The notes under the pieces: model-generated
What the model saw: the letters and a program-made list of their open reading frames with translations, nothing else
The model's database searches: none
What the model was told of the DNA's origin: nothing
NCBI GenBank assembly: GCA_050955105.1
Contig: JBPBQZ010000139.1
Span: 1 to 52,479 of the forward strand
Direction of reading: 5' to 3'
Source of the DNA: JBPBQZ01 sp050955105
GTDB lineage: Bacteria; Pseudomonadota; Gammaproteobacteria; Burkholderiales; Burkholderiaceae
Length of the DNA: 52,479 bases
Made by a program: the position numbers and the translations under genes
Shown: piece after piece, positions 7,479-15,581 of the stretch
Position numbering within the stretch: position 1 is the stretch's first letter
How the letters are laid out: every line of letters starts with the position of its first letter

Positions 7479-8825
7479 TCATATCTGTTCACGCCGCGCT
7501 TCGGCAGGCTCCGATGCCACGCCCGCGGGTGTGGCATGCGCCTGGCTGCGCCCCTTCCACTCGCCGCCTCGACCGGACCAGTGGCGCCGCGCCGAATCGA
7601 CGGTAGCGCAGACGTAGAACAAGGCAATAACCGGCAGCATCGGCGCCCACGCCAGCGAGCGTCGGTAATAGCGCAGCGTGGGTGTGTAGGCACAACACAT
7701 CGCGAACCACGCGCCGAGCGATGTCCAAAACCACGGCAAGGCCGCCAACGTCGAAAGCCAATGTCCGAGAGTGAAAGCGTGCGCCATCGAATCGAGCGGC
7801 GCGCGGGCACCGGATGGCAGTGCCGCAAACTGATTGCTGAAGGCCGTGAAAACCGCCGCCACCGCCAGTGCTGGCGGCAGCAGGTAGGTAATGATCATGG
7901 CCAGCACCGCGCCGCTCAAGGCCCACGGCGAGCGGCCAAGCTGCGTATAAGCGGTGCGCGCGATCATCATCCAGATTTCGCCATAGCGATCGTTCGGACG
8001 CAGCGAGCGCGCGCCTTCCGACAACACCAGGCGGATCGGTCCGACGCGCTTGAGCTGCGCCGCCAGTGCGCAGTCGTCGATCAACGCCGCGGCGATCGAT
8101 GCGATGCCGCCGGCAGCTCGCAAGGCGGCGGCGCTGACGAGCATGCAGCCGCCGGCCGCTCCGGCGGTGCGTCGCCGCGTATCGGCCACCCAGCGAAACG
8201 GATAGAGCTTCGCGAAGAAAAACACAAACGCCGGGATGAGCGCGCGCTCGGCCCACGACTCGCAGCGCAAGCGCACCATTTCGGACACCAGCACGCGCCC
8301 CTCGCCGCGGGCCCGCTGCACGAGTTGCGCCAACTGGTCGGGTGGATGGGCCACGTCGGCGTCGGTCAACCAGACGTACTCGGCCTGCGGGCGCGCGCGT
8401 TCGGCCCAGGCGATCCCTTCGGACTGCGCCCAGACCTTGCCGCTCCAGCCGGCGGGCAAGGCACCGGCGGATATCACTTGCAGACGCTGCGACCAAGGCG
8501 TGTGTCGCGCGGCAGCGCGGGCGATGTCGGCGGTGCCATCGTCGCTATGGTCGTCGACCAGCACCACGGACAAGGGCCCGGGATAATCCTGCGCGAGCAG
8601 CGAGCCGATCGAGAGCGCAACCACTTCGCGCTCATTGCGGGCCGGCACCACGGCGACGACTGCCGGCCACGCGGCGGCACCGGTATCGAGGCTGTTAACG
8701 ATGCGCGCCGGGCCGCGCAACGACCGTCCCATCAATACGGACGACCGCCAAAAACCGCCGCGACCGAACAGCAAGCCCAGCCAGATTGCCAGCGGCAGCA
8801 ATGACAGCAGAAGAAGGATGCGCAT
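7479..8825 (-). CDS. hpnB: Hopanoid-associated glycosyltransferase HpnB
   Basis: 448 residues. A GT-A glycosyltransferase family 2 domain follows an N-terminal membrane segment: an Asp-Asp-His-Ser-Asp-Asp-Gly-Thr nucleotide-binding stretch near residue 85 and an Asp-Ala-Asp metal motif near residue 150. Three to four C-terminal hydrophobic segments anchor it in the inner membrane. This architecture matches the HpnB family, linked to hopanoid biosynthesis loci. No squalene-hopene cyclase or other hpn gene lies in the window, so its role in hopanoids is inferred from family only. I chose the ATG at 8825 because the hydrophobic N-terminus begins there; the in-frame extension to 8909 is Arg-rich and atypical. 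It lies 73 bases downstream of the small membrane protein gene at 8899-9150, same strand. Confidence 0.85.
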   Translation of the reverse strand: MRILLLLSLLPLAIWLGLLFGRGGFWRSSVLMGRSLRGPARIVNSLDTGAAAWPAVVAVVPARNEREVVALSIGSLLAQDYPGPLSVVLVDDHSDDGTADIARAAARHTPWSQRLQVISAGALPAGWSGKVWAQSEGIAWAERARPQAEYVWLTDADVAHPPDQLAQLVQRARGEGRVLVSEMVRLRCESWAERALIPAFVFFFAKLYPFRWVADTRRRTAGAAGGCMLVSAAALRAAGGIASIAAALIDDCALAAQLKRVGPIRLVLSEGARSLRPNDRYGEIWMMIARTAYTQLGRSPWALSGAVLAMIITYLLPPALAVAAVFTAFSNQFAALPSGARAPLDSMAHAFTLGHWLSTLAALPWFWTSLGAWFAMCCAYTPTLRYYRRSLAWAPMLPVIALFYVCATVDSARRHWSGRGGEWKGRSQAHATPAGVASEPAEARREQI

Positions 8826-8898
8826 CAGTGACCGCCGCGCGTTGCTGTGCCGACCACGCGCGCGCCGCCAAGCGCGCCGATCGCTCGAGGATCCAGGC

Positions 8899-9150
8899 TC
8901 ACAGCGCACGTCCCGCGGCGTCCGGGTCGAGGCGCGCCTGCGCCAGCAGCGCGTCGATCTTGCGCTCTAGCCGCAAGTTGGCTGCGCCGACAAAGAACAC
9001 CAGGCAATATAGATTCAGCACCGGAATAATCCCGAGTACGGTCCAGAGCGCTACCCGCCGCCCCTTCTCGCGCGCCAGCAGGAACGCGATCACGGCCAGC
9101 ACGATCGACAGTGCGCACAGGGATAACAGACCTAGTTCGGATTGAGACAC
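8899..9150 (-). CDS. Small two-helix membrane protein
   Basis: 83 residues starting at a GTG at 9150 with GGAG seven bases upstream. Two hydrophobic helices (about residues 5-23 and 31-51) are joined by a short basic loop (REKGRR) and followed by a charged C-terminal helix (about 52-83). The frame has no ATG near this point; an in-frame ATG at 9255 would add 35 residues of unsuitable composition. It reads in the same direction as hpnB and may be co-transcribed. Family not recognised. Confidence 0.6.
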   Translation of the reverse strand: MSQSELGLLSLCALSIVLAVIAFLLAREKGRRVALWTVLGIIPVLNLYCLVFFVGAANLRLERKIDALLAQARLDPDAAGRAL

Positions 9151-9327
9151 AGCGCGGCTCCAGGGAAAACAATGGGATGAACTATACCGAAACAGGCTGG
9201 CAGTGCATGGCCTATGATTGAACTTTGAAGCGCCCTGCCGGCGCGCGGACGACAACCAGCAAATTGGCGTTCGCGCTCACGCCTCGCGACACCGGCAGCG
9301 CGCAAGATATCCCATAATTCCGACACC

Positions 9328-9738
9328 ATGACCTTCACCATAGACCGCATCGATCACCTTGTACTCAACGTCGCCGACGTCGAGGTCAGCGCCGCCTGGT
9401 ATCAAAAAGTGCTGGGCATGCAGCGCGAAGAGATGCCCGGGCGCAGCGGCCCGCGCGTGGCTATGCGCTTCGGCCGCCAGAAGCTCAATCTGCGGCCGGT
9501 CGAGATCGATCAAAAGACGTGGTTTACTGCGGATCACCCGGTCGCGGGCAGCGATGATCTCTGTTTCATCACGGAGGTCGACCCGGCCAGCGTCAGTGCG
9601 CATCTGCAGGCGCTGGGCATCGCGGTTGAAGTGGGGCCGATCGAGCGCGCGGGAGCCACCGGGCCGATGACCTCCGTCTATTGCCGCGATCCCGATGGCA
9701 ATCTGATCGAAGTGTCGCAATACCACGCTGCCGCCTGA
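9328..9738 (+). CDS. VOC (glyoxalase/bleomycin-resistance) family protein
   Basis: 136 residues with the paired beta-alpha-beta-beta-beta halves of the vicinal oxygen chelate fold. The N-terminal Ile-Asp-His-Leu-Val-Leu pattern supplies the first metal histidine, and the C-terminal Arg-Asp-Pro-Asp-Gly-Asn-Leu-Ile-Glu-Val is the family's closing strand with the last metal ligand (Glu). It resembles the GLOD5-like group. A metal-dependent lyase, dioxygenase or binding role is possible and cannot be told apart from sequence. The next gene, a thioredoxin, starts 44 bases downstream. Confidence 0.85.
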   Translation: MTFTIDRIDHLVLNVADVEVSAAWYQKVLGMQREEMPGRSGPRVAMRFGRQKLNLRPVEIDQKTWFTADHPVAGSDDLCFITEVDPASVSAHLQALGIAVEVGPIERAGATGPMTSVYCRDPDGNLIEVSQYHAAA

Positions 9739-9782
9739 GCAGCCAACCCCGAGCGAGCGGCCAGCATTTCCAGGAGAGCCAC

Positions 9783-10115
9783 ATGGCAATGACCCAAGCC
9801 TTTAGCGAAGTAGAACCGGCGCGCGCCGACATCGATGCGCTCGCCGAACCGACTGTGCTGGAGTTCGGAACGCCTTGGTGCGGCTTCTGTCGCGCCGCGC
9901 AACCAGCGATTACCGAGGCCTTCACCGCGCACACTGGCCTGCGGCACATCAAGGTGGAGGACGGCAGTGGTCGGCCGCTCGGTCGGTCGTTCAAGGTAAA
10001 GCTGTGGCCGACTCTGATCTTTTTGAGTCAGGGCAAGGAAGTGGCACGGCTGGTGCGGCCGGAGAATGCGCGGGTCATCGATGAGGCGATGCGCAAGATC
10101 GAAACGGCGGCCTAG
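9783..10115 (+). CDS. Thioredoxin family protein
   Basis: 110 residues with the active site Trp-Cys33-Gly-Phe-Cys36 and the cis-proline context Leu-Trp-Pro-Thr near residue 77, both typical of thioredoxins. The redox motif is CGFC rather than the usual CGPC, which usually changes redox potential. No signal peptide, so it should act in the cytosol as a thiol-disulphide reductase. The ATG at 9783 follows an AGGAGAG ribosome site. A longer in-frame start at 9681 would overlap the VOC gene and is rejected. Confidence 0.88.
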   Translation: MAMTQAFSEVEPARADIDALAEPTVLEFGTPWCGFCRAAQPAITEAFTAHTGLRHIKVEDGSGRPLGRSFKVKLWPTLIFLSQGKEVARLVRPENARVIDEAMRKIETAA

Positions 10116-10244
10116 GCGAGCGCCTTGGCGACTTGGCGGGGTGCTGCGGCATCGCGCAGCGGCTCGACGCTCGACCGGGCGGCAAGGTGCGCGCCGGACG
10201 CTTGAGCTATGCTCATTGCTTCGCGCACTTTAATGGGATAACCC

Positions 10245-11120
10245 ATGCAGCCTGAAGACCGCCAAGCAGCCGAAGGTAAATCGCGTCGAGAATTCCTGGT
10301 CAAACTGATGGCTTCGGGTTTCGCGCTCGCCGTGCAGCCGGTGATGGCCAGTGTCATCCATACCAGCGACGACGGGCTGGATAGCGGACCGATCAGCATC
10401 GGCCTGCCGCACGATCAACTGGAGGCGCTGCCCGCTTACTTTGCGCGGCCGGCACGCGCCGCCGGACCCTTGCCGGTAGTGCTGGTCGTGCAGGAAATCT
10501 TCGGCGTGCACGAGCACATCCAGGATGTCTGCCGACGGCTGGCGCATCTCGGCTACTTCGCGGTGGCGCCGGAACTCTATTTCCGTCAAGGCAATCCGCG
10601 CGCTTACGAGTCGGGCGCAGAGCTGATGGAAAAAATCGTCAGCAAGGTACCCGATCAGCAGGTGCTTGCCGACCTCGACACCACCGCGCAATGGGCGGCG
10701 TTGAACGGCGGTGATCCACACCGACTGGCAATCACCGGCTTCTGCTGGGGCGGCCGCATCACCTGGCTGTACGCGGCACATAATCCGGCGCTCAAGGCCG
10801 CCGTGGTCTGGTACGGGCCGCTCGCCGGCAAGCGCACACCGAATACGCCGGTGTTCCCTTCCGAGGTGGCCAGCCAATTACAGGTGCCGGTATTGGGCCT
10901 CTATGGCGGCAAAGATCCCAGCATCACCCAAGCCAACATCGCCACCATGCGTGAGGCTCTCACCGCGGACCACGCGGCCTCGCAGATCATTGTCTATCCC
11001 GACGCTGGGCACGGCTTCAATGCCGACTATCGCCCCAGTTATAACGAAGCGGCTGCAAAAGACGGCTGGCAGCGCATGCTCGGCTGGTTCGCGCAAAACG
11101 GCCTGGGCATCTCAAAATGA
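10245..11120 (+). CDS. Dienelactone hydrolase family protein with Tat-like signal
   Basis: 291 residues. The N-terminus has Ser-Arg-Arg-Glu-Phe-Leu followed by a hydrophobic run ending at Val-Met-Ala-Ser, a twin-arginine-type signal, so export to the periplasm is likely. The alpha/beta-hydrolase core carries the dienelactone hydrolase triad: Cys167 in Gly-Phe-Cys-Trp-Gly-Gly, Asp224 in Gly-Gly-Lys-Asp, and His256 in Asp-Ala-Gly-His-Gly-Phe, plus the family glutamate Glu84. It may act on lactone or ester substrates; the substrate is unknown. Its stop overlaps the slipin start by four bases (ATGA), so the two are translationally coupled. Confidence 0.88.
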   Translation: MQPEDRQAAEGKSRREFLVKLMASGFALAVQPVMASVIHTSDDGLDSGPISIGLPHDQLEALPAYFARPARAAGPLPVVLVVQEIFGVHEHIQDVCRRLAHLGYFAVAPELYFRQGNPRAYESGAELMEKIVSKVPDQQVLADLDTTAQWAALNGGDPHRLAITGFCWGGRITWLYAAHNPALKAAVVWYGPLAGKRTPNTPVFPSEVASQLQVPVLGLYGGKDPSITQANIATMREALTADHAASQIIVYPDAGHGFNADYRPSYNEAAAKDGWQRMLGWFAQNGLGISK

Positions 11121-12070
11121 ATCCAATTACCTTATTCCTGGCGCTGGTGTTGGTGGTCATCGGCGTTTTATTGGGACAGTTCGTGCACATCGCGTTCGGC
11201 GTGCCGTTCGTGATCGTCGCGATCCTGCTGGCCAGCTCGCTGAAGATGGCCAATGCCTGGGAGCGCTTCGTGATCTTGCGTGCCGGCAAGCTTCACAGCG
11301 TGAAAGGGCCGGGGCTGTTTTTGATATTGCCGATTATCGACAACGTCGCGGCCGTCATCGACGAGCGCATTCAGACCACCGCCTTTAACGCCGAACAGGC
11401 GCTGACGCGTGACACGGTACCGGTCAATGTCGACGCGATCGTGTTCTGGCGTGTGCACGACGCGCAGAAAGCGGCGCTGGCCATCACCAACTACCGGCAA
11501 GCGCTCGATCGCGTCGCGCAGACTTCACTGCGCGAGATGATCGGCGCCTCGCACCTCGGCGCCTTGTTGTCTGATCGGAAGGCTTCCGACGAGCGGCTGT
11601 GCCAGGACATCGGCCGCAAGACCGCCGATTGGGGCGTGACGGTCACCGCGGTCGAAATTCGCGACGTGGCGATCCCGGTGGCTTTACAAGATGCGATGTC
11701 GCGCCAGGCGCAGGCCGAGCGCGAAAAGGAAGCGCGCGTGATTCTCGGCTCGGCCGAGGCGGAGATTGCCTCGAAGTTCGTCGAGGCGGCGAATATTTAT
11801 GCGGACAACCCGGCGGCGCTGCAGTTGCGGGCGATGAACATCATTTACGAGACAACCAAGGAACGCGGCGCCACCATCCTGATTCCGAGCTCGATGGTCG
11901 ACAGCCTCAACCCGGTGTCCGCATTCGCGCTGGCGCAGCAGCCGCTGCCGCAAGGCTCGGCGGCGTCGAGCCCTGCCGCCGCGCCACTCGCCGCATCCCG
12001 TTCAGGGCCGCGCTTGTCGTCGTCGGACGGCCCGGACGAAAAAACAGGCCGGGATCAAGATAAATCTTGA
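11117..12070 (+). CDS. Slipin family protein (SPFH/stomatin domain)
   Basis: 317 residues. A hydrophobic N-terminal hairpin (about residues 5-42) is followed by an SPFH domain (about 45-210) with the Trp-Glu-Arg-x-Val-Ile-Leu-Arg-x-Gly-Lys start, and a helical coiled-coil stretch (Gln-Ala-Glu-Arg-Glu-Lys-Glu-Ala-Arg) typical of stomatins. Such proteins oligomerise in the inner membrane and organise membrane microdomains. The last 45 residues are Ser/Ala/Pro-rich and likely disordered. Slipins often sit next to an NfeD gene; none is visible here, and the partner is instead the dienelactone hydrolase coupled upstream. Confidence 0.9.
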   Translation: MNPITLFLALVLVVIGVLLGQFVHIAFGVPFVIVAILLASSLKMANAWERFVILRAGKLHSVKGPGLFLILPIIDNVAAVIDERIQTTAFNAEQALTRDTVPVNVDAIVFWRVHDAQKAALAITNYRQALDRVAQTSLREMIGASHLGALLSDRKASDERLCQDIGRKTADWGVTVTAVEIRDVAIPVALQDAMSRQAQAEREKEARVILGSAEAEIASKFVEAANIYADNPAALQLRAMNIIYETTKERGATILIPSSMVDSLNPVSAFALAQQPLPQGSAASSPAAAPLAASRSGPRLSSSDGPDEKTGRDQDKS

Positions 12071-12084
12071 TCGATCGGCCTGTT
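12037..12084 (-). terminator. Hairpin with T-run for the nitronate monooxygenase gene, inside the slipin 3' end
   Basis: AACAGGCC (12043-12050) pairs with GGCCTGTT (12077-12084), and ATCAAGA (12054-12060) with TCTTGAT (12065-12071), around a TAAA loop. On the minus strand the hairpin is followed by a run of six T, a good intrinsic terminator for the gene starting at 13256. The stem contains the slipin stop codon (12068-12070), so it also lies at the end of the converging plus-strand operon. Confidence 0.75.
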
Positions 12085-12143
12085 GAATAGACTGCGTGCA
12101 GAAAGCCGCCTGAGGCAGCCGCCTGCAGGCTACCGGCTGAGGA

Positions 12144-13256
12144 CTAGTCGCTATTGAGTTGCGTTTGCAGCTTCTCGACCGCATCCGAATATTCGGTGAG
12201 CATATCGTAGATGACATTCTTGGTCGAGGTTTCTTCCTTCATGTCGCCAACGATCTGGCCCACGTAGTAGCCCATGTACTCGGTCGCGTGCGCGCGCTCG
12301 ATACGCGCCCGCGCTTCCGCGACCAACATGATCTGTTGCGGCATGCCCAGCGGCGTGGGCGCGCCTTCCGCATCCCATGCATCGGTGAACTTGCTGCGCA
12401 AGATGCGACATTGCTTGCCGGTAAAGTAACGGCGCTGGATGGCGTCGTCGGAGGTTGCCGCGAAAAAGCGCTGTTTCATTTCCGGCGACAACTCGCTTTC
12501 GCGCGTCGTCAGCCAGATCGAACCGCACCACACGCCTTCAGCGCCCAGCGCCAAGGCCGCGGCCATCTGCCGGCCACGGCCGATACCGCCTGCCGCCAGC
12601 ACCGGCACGTCGCCGGCCGCGTCGACGATTTGCGGCCACAGGATCATCGAAGTGATGTTGCCCGAGTGTGCGCCCGCCTCCATGCCTTGCGCGATCAGCA
12701 CGTCGATGCCGGCATCCACCTGGTTGCGCGCATGCTTGGCGCTGCCGATCAATGCGCCGACCTTCAGGCCTTTTTCGTGCAGCAGGTCGATCATCTCTTT
12801 CGGCGCGATGCCCAGCGCGCTCACCACCAGCTTGATCTGCGGATGGCGCAGTGCCACCTCGATCAATTCCATGCCGCCTTGTGCGGTCAGGCGGTAACCG
12901 CTGGCGTATTCGGCCAGCTGATCTTTCTCGTCTTGCGGCAACTGCGGAATGCCGGCCTTGTCGAGAATGCCTTCGACGAAATCGATATGCTCTTTCGGCA
13001 ACACGTTGGCGCGTTCGTCCATCTTGTGCACTTCACCGAACTTTTGCGGCAGTGCAAGATCCAGCGCGTAAGGACGGCCGTCGGTGTGGTCGTCGATCCA
13101 CTTCAATTCCATTTCGAGCTGTTCGGGCGACATGCGGGTCGTGCCCAGCACGCCCATACCGCCGGCCTTCGCGGTTTCGACCACCACGTCCCGGCAATGG
13201 GAAAACGCAAAAATCGGAACGTCGATTCCGAACATCTCGGTCATCTTGGTGCGCAT
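12144..13256 (-). CDS. Nitronate monooxygenase family FMN enzyme
   Basis: 370 residues. The TIM-barrel flavoprotein pattern of the NMO family is visible: an N-terminal Pro-Ile-Phe-Ala-Phe-Ser start, a phosphate-binding Gly-Gly-Ile-Gly-Arg-Gly-Arg segment in the C-terminal half, and the Gln-Gly-x-Glu-Ala-Gly-Ala-His-Ser-Gly motif, which holds the catalytic-region histidine. The family oxidises nitronates with oxygen, and related enzymes act as enoyl-type reductases, so the substrate is unproved. A strong AGGAGGG site lies eight bases before the ATG. It reads in the same direction as the LysR gene at 13469-14413, separated by about 210 bases. Confidence 0.87.
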   Translation of the reverse strand: MRTKMTEMFGIDVPIFAFSHCRDVVVETAKAGGMGVLGTTRMSPEQLEMELKWIDDHTDGRPYALDLALPQKFGEVHKMDERANVLPKEHIDFVEGILDKAGIPQLPQDEKDQLAEYASGYRLTAQGGMELIEVALRHPQIKLVVSALGIAPKEMIDLLHEKGLKVGALIGSAKHARNQVDAGIDVLIAQGMEAGAHSGNITSMILWPQIVDAAGDVPVLAAGGIGRGRQMAAALALGAEGVWCGSIWLTTRESELSPEMKQRFFAATSDDAIQRRYFTGKQCRILRSKFTDAWDAEGAPTPLGMPQQIMLVAEARARIERAHATEYMGYYVGQIVGDMKEETSTKNVIYDMLTEYSDAVEKLQTQLNSD

Positions 13257-13468
13257 GGGAACAGCCCTCCTGAATGGGTGACGAGCATTCGCCTCGGAAA
13301 ATATCGAGATGGCGTGCTCGAACAGCCGGCGATTTTATCAAAAAGCCACTTTAGCCGGCCGCTTGAATACGGCGCAGCACCTTTGCCGGTTTCGCACGGA
13401 TACGAGCGATATGCCGATTGACGCTTCACGGCAACGTGTGGAACCGTGGCGAGACTAGCGCATTTCGC

Positions 13469-14413
13469 TCATGGGCGTCGGCGCCTTGGCTGCTCCCGAA
13501 GGTCGGAAGACTCCTGCTGCGCCAATGCCGCGCGCGCGACATCAATGAAGGCACGCAGCTTCGGCTGCGTCTGCATGCGGGTTGGAAAATACAAAAACAT
13601 GCCGGTGTCCGGCTTGATGAATTTCGTCAGCAAGGTTTCGAGGTGGCCGGCCGCTACCGGCTCGCGCGCTTCCATCTCAGAAACATAGGCAAGCCCCAGG
13701 CCGCGTTGCGCGCAGGCCACCAATGCGGCCCGGTCATTCACGATCAGCCGACCAGGCATTTCCACTGAGAAGGTCCGTTGCCCGCGCTGGAAAGTCCAGC
13801 GATGCAGCGAACCCGACGTAACGAAGCGGTATTGGATGGCCTCGTGCGCCGTTAGATCTTCTGGACGGCGCGGCCGGCCGGCGCGCGCAAGATAAGCCGG
13901 GCTGCCCACCACCGACCAGCGCAACTCCGGAGACAGCCGCACCGCGACCATATCCTTTTGCACCGATTCGCCCAGCCGAATGCCGGCGTCGAAGTTGCCC
14001 GCGGCGAGATCCACCGTGCCTTCGTTCACCGAGAGATCCAGCGATAAATCGGGATAGGCGGCGCGCAGGATCGGCAGCAGCGGCTCAACCACCATCGTCA
14101 TGGCGGTACGGGACAAAGTGAGACGCAAGGTGCCGGACGCACGATCTTGATATTTGTCGAGCACATCCAGCGCATCGCCGATCTCGCGGCTGGCCGCACG
14201 CAGCCGCTGGAACAGCGCAGCGCCGGCTTCGGTCAGCGCAACGCTGCGCGTGGTCCGTTGCAATAGCACGACGCCGTGGCGCCGCTCCAATTGCCGCACC
14301 GCGCGGCTGACGGCGGTGGGCGTGATGCGCAGATCGGCCGCGGCGCGCGTAAAGCTCAAGCGCTCCGCCACCGCCAGAAAAGGCACGATGCCGTCGAAAA
14401 GTTCGCGATTCAT
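13469..14413 (-). CDS. LysR family transcriptional regulator
   Basis: 314 residues. A winged HTH occupies residues 1-60 (Phe-x-Ala-Val-Ala-Glu-x-x-Ser-Phe-Thr-Arg-Ala-Ala and Leu-Glu-Arg-Arg-x-Gly patterns), followed by a linker helix and a periplasmic-binding-protein-like effector domain. It is divergent from the SDR at 14538, the usual arrangement for a LysR regulator and its target. I chose the ATG at 14413; an in-frame GTG at 14419 is also possible. The C-terminus ends in an Arg/Pro run. The effector is unknown. Confidence 0.92.
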   Translation of the reverse strand: MNRELFDGIVPFLAVAERLSFTRAAADLRITPTAVSRAVRQLERRHGVVLLQRTTRSVALTEAGAALFQRLRAASREIGDALDVLDKYQDRASGTLRLTLSRTAMTMVVEPLLPILRAAYPDLSLDLSVNEGTVDLAAGNFDAGIRLGESVQKDMVAVRLSPELRWSVVGSPAYLARAGRPRRPEDLTAHEAIQYRFVTSGSLHRWTFQRGQRTFSVEMPGRLIVNDRAALVACAQRGLGLAYVSEMEAREPVAAGHLETLLTKFIKPDTGMFLYFPTRMQTQPKLRAFIDVARAALAQQESSDLREQPRRRRP

Positions 14414-14463
14414 AGCCACCGATTATGTACCCACAGTTCAAAGCTCATAGCGTGCTGGAACGT

Positions 14464-14474
14464 TTATCTCATAA
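14464..14474. promoter_or_regulatory. Candidate operator in the LysR/SDR divergent region
   Basis: TTAT-CTC-ATAA is an 11-base palindrome in the middle of the 124-base gap between the divergent LysR and SDR genes. LysR boxes usually contain a T-N11-A core with imperfect symmetry; this site is AT-rich and correctly placed, but the match is only suggestive. Confidence 0.35.
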
Positions 14475-14537
14475 ATCATAGGCCCTATCCTGTCATCGAA
14501 CGCGGCATGGCGCCGCACCGCTCAATGGAGAATTACC

Positions 14538-15371
14538 ATGTCATCACGCCAATGGTTTATTACAGGCATCAACCGCGGCTTCGGCCGGCATCTGACCGAA
14601 CAATTGCTCGAACGCGGCGACCGCGTGGCCGGCACCGCGCGCCAACTTGATGTGCTCGACGATCTCAAAGCCCGCTACGGTGACCGTCTTTGGCTGGCGG
14701 CACTCGACGTTACCGACACACCGGCCATTCATCGCGTCGTCGATCAGGCCTTCCACGATTTCGGCCGCATCGATGTAGTGGTGAACAATGCTGGCTACGG
14801 TCTGTTCGGCGCTGCGGAAGAATTGTCCGATGAGCAGATCGCGCATCAACTGGCCACCAACGTCATAGGCTCAATACAAGTAGTTCGCGCCGCGCTGCCG
14901 CACCTGCGCGCGCAGGGCGGTGGCCGCATCCTGCAGCTTTCGAGCATGGGTGGGCAGATCGCGCTGCCAGGACTGTCGCTGTATCACACGTCGAAATGGG
15001 CGATCGAGGGCTTCTTTGAAGGCACCGCGCAAGACATCGCGCCTTTCAATATTCAGACGACGCTGGTCGAGCCGGGCGGCGCACGCACCAATTTCGCCTT
15101 TGACAGCGCTGTATTAGGCAAGCAGGCGATCGCGGCTTACGCGGACACGCCGGCCGGCGCGACGCGGCGCATGATCGAAGGCGGTACGCGCGTGCCGCCG
15201 GGCGACCCCGAAAAAATGGCGCGCGCGATGATCGAATGCGTCGAGCAGAACCCGGCGCCGAAGCGGCTGGCGCTTGGTAGCGACGCATACACGCTGATGC
15301 ACGCGGCGTTGACCGAGCTGCTTGCGGCACTCGAAGCACAAAAGGACCTCGCGTATTCCACTGATTTATGA
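14538..15371 (+). CDS. Short-chain dehydrogenase/reductase
   Basis: 277 residues. An N-terminal Rossmann motif of the Thr-Gly-x3-Gly-x-Gly type appears as Thr-Gly-Ile-Asn-Arg-Gly-Phe-Gly, with Asn-Asn-Ala-Gly near residue 80 and the catalytic Ser and Tyr-x3-Lys (Tyr-His-Thr-Ser-Lys) near residues 137-154. The NAD(P)-dependent oxidoreductase resembles the classical SDRs annotated as oxidoreductase or KR-type. GGAG precedes the ATG. It is divergent from and probably controlled by the LysR gene. Confidence 0.9.
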   Translation: MSSRQWFITGINRGFGRHLTEQLLERGDRVAGTARQLDVLDDLKARYGDRLWLAALDVTDTPAIHRVVDQAFHDFGRIDVVVNNAGYGLFGAAEELSDEQIAHQLATNVIGSIQVVRAALPHLRAQGGGRILQLSSMGGQIALPGLSLYHTSKWAIEGFFEGTAQDIAPFNIQTTLVEPGGARTNFAFDSAVLGKQAIAAYADTPAGATRRMIEGGTRVPPGDPEKMARAMIECVEQNPAPKRLALGSDAYTLMHAALTELLAALEAQKDLAYSTDL

Positions 15372-15581
15372 GACCGAGCGGGCGGCCTTGCCAGTCGCCC
15401 AATGCCCGCAGCTTTTGCCGCGCCGCAACAGCCCAGGATGCACGGTTTGGCCAATGCAACGTATTCAATCTGTCATTGAGATGCTGTAGATCGCACTCCA
15501 AACTGAGACAAAGCCTCATACCGGCTCTGGACATCGTCCAGACGCCCGGCACCAGAAAGGCCCCATCAATTAGGAGACGCG

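Noticed and set aside
7364..7828. N-terminal extension of the GGDEF/EAL frame
   Set aside because: The extension overlaps the 3' end of hpnB on the same strand in another frame, is Arg-rich and lacks any domain, so translation should begin at 7363 or 7333.
7107..8804. 565-residue plus-strand open frame
   Set aside because: It is antisense to hpnB and the GGDEF/EAL gene, is rich in Arg and His, and shows no family pattern; GC-rich DNA gives long shadow frames.
13319..13380. Possible hairpin before nitronate monooxygenase (repeated AGCCGGC)
   Set aside because: The repeats are short and poorly spaced, with no T-run; insufficient for a terminator or operator call.
12159..13421. 420-residue plus-strand open frame
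   Set aside because: It is antisense to the nitronate monooxygenase gene, which has a strong family match and ribosome site.
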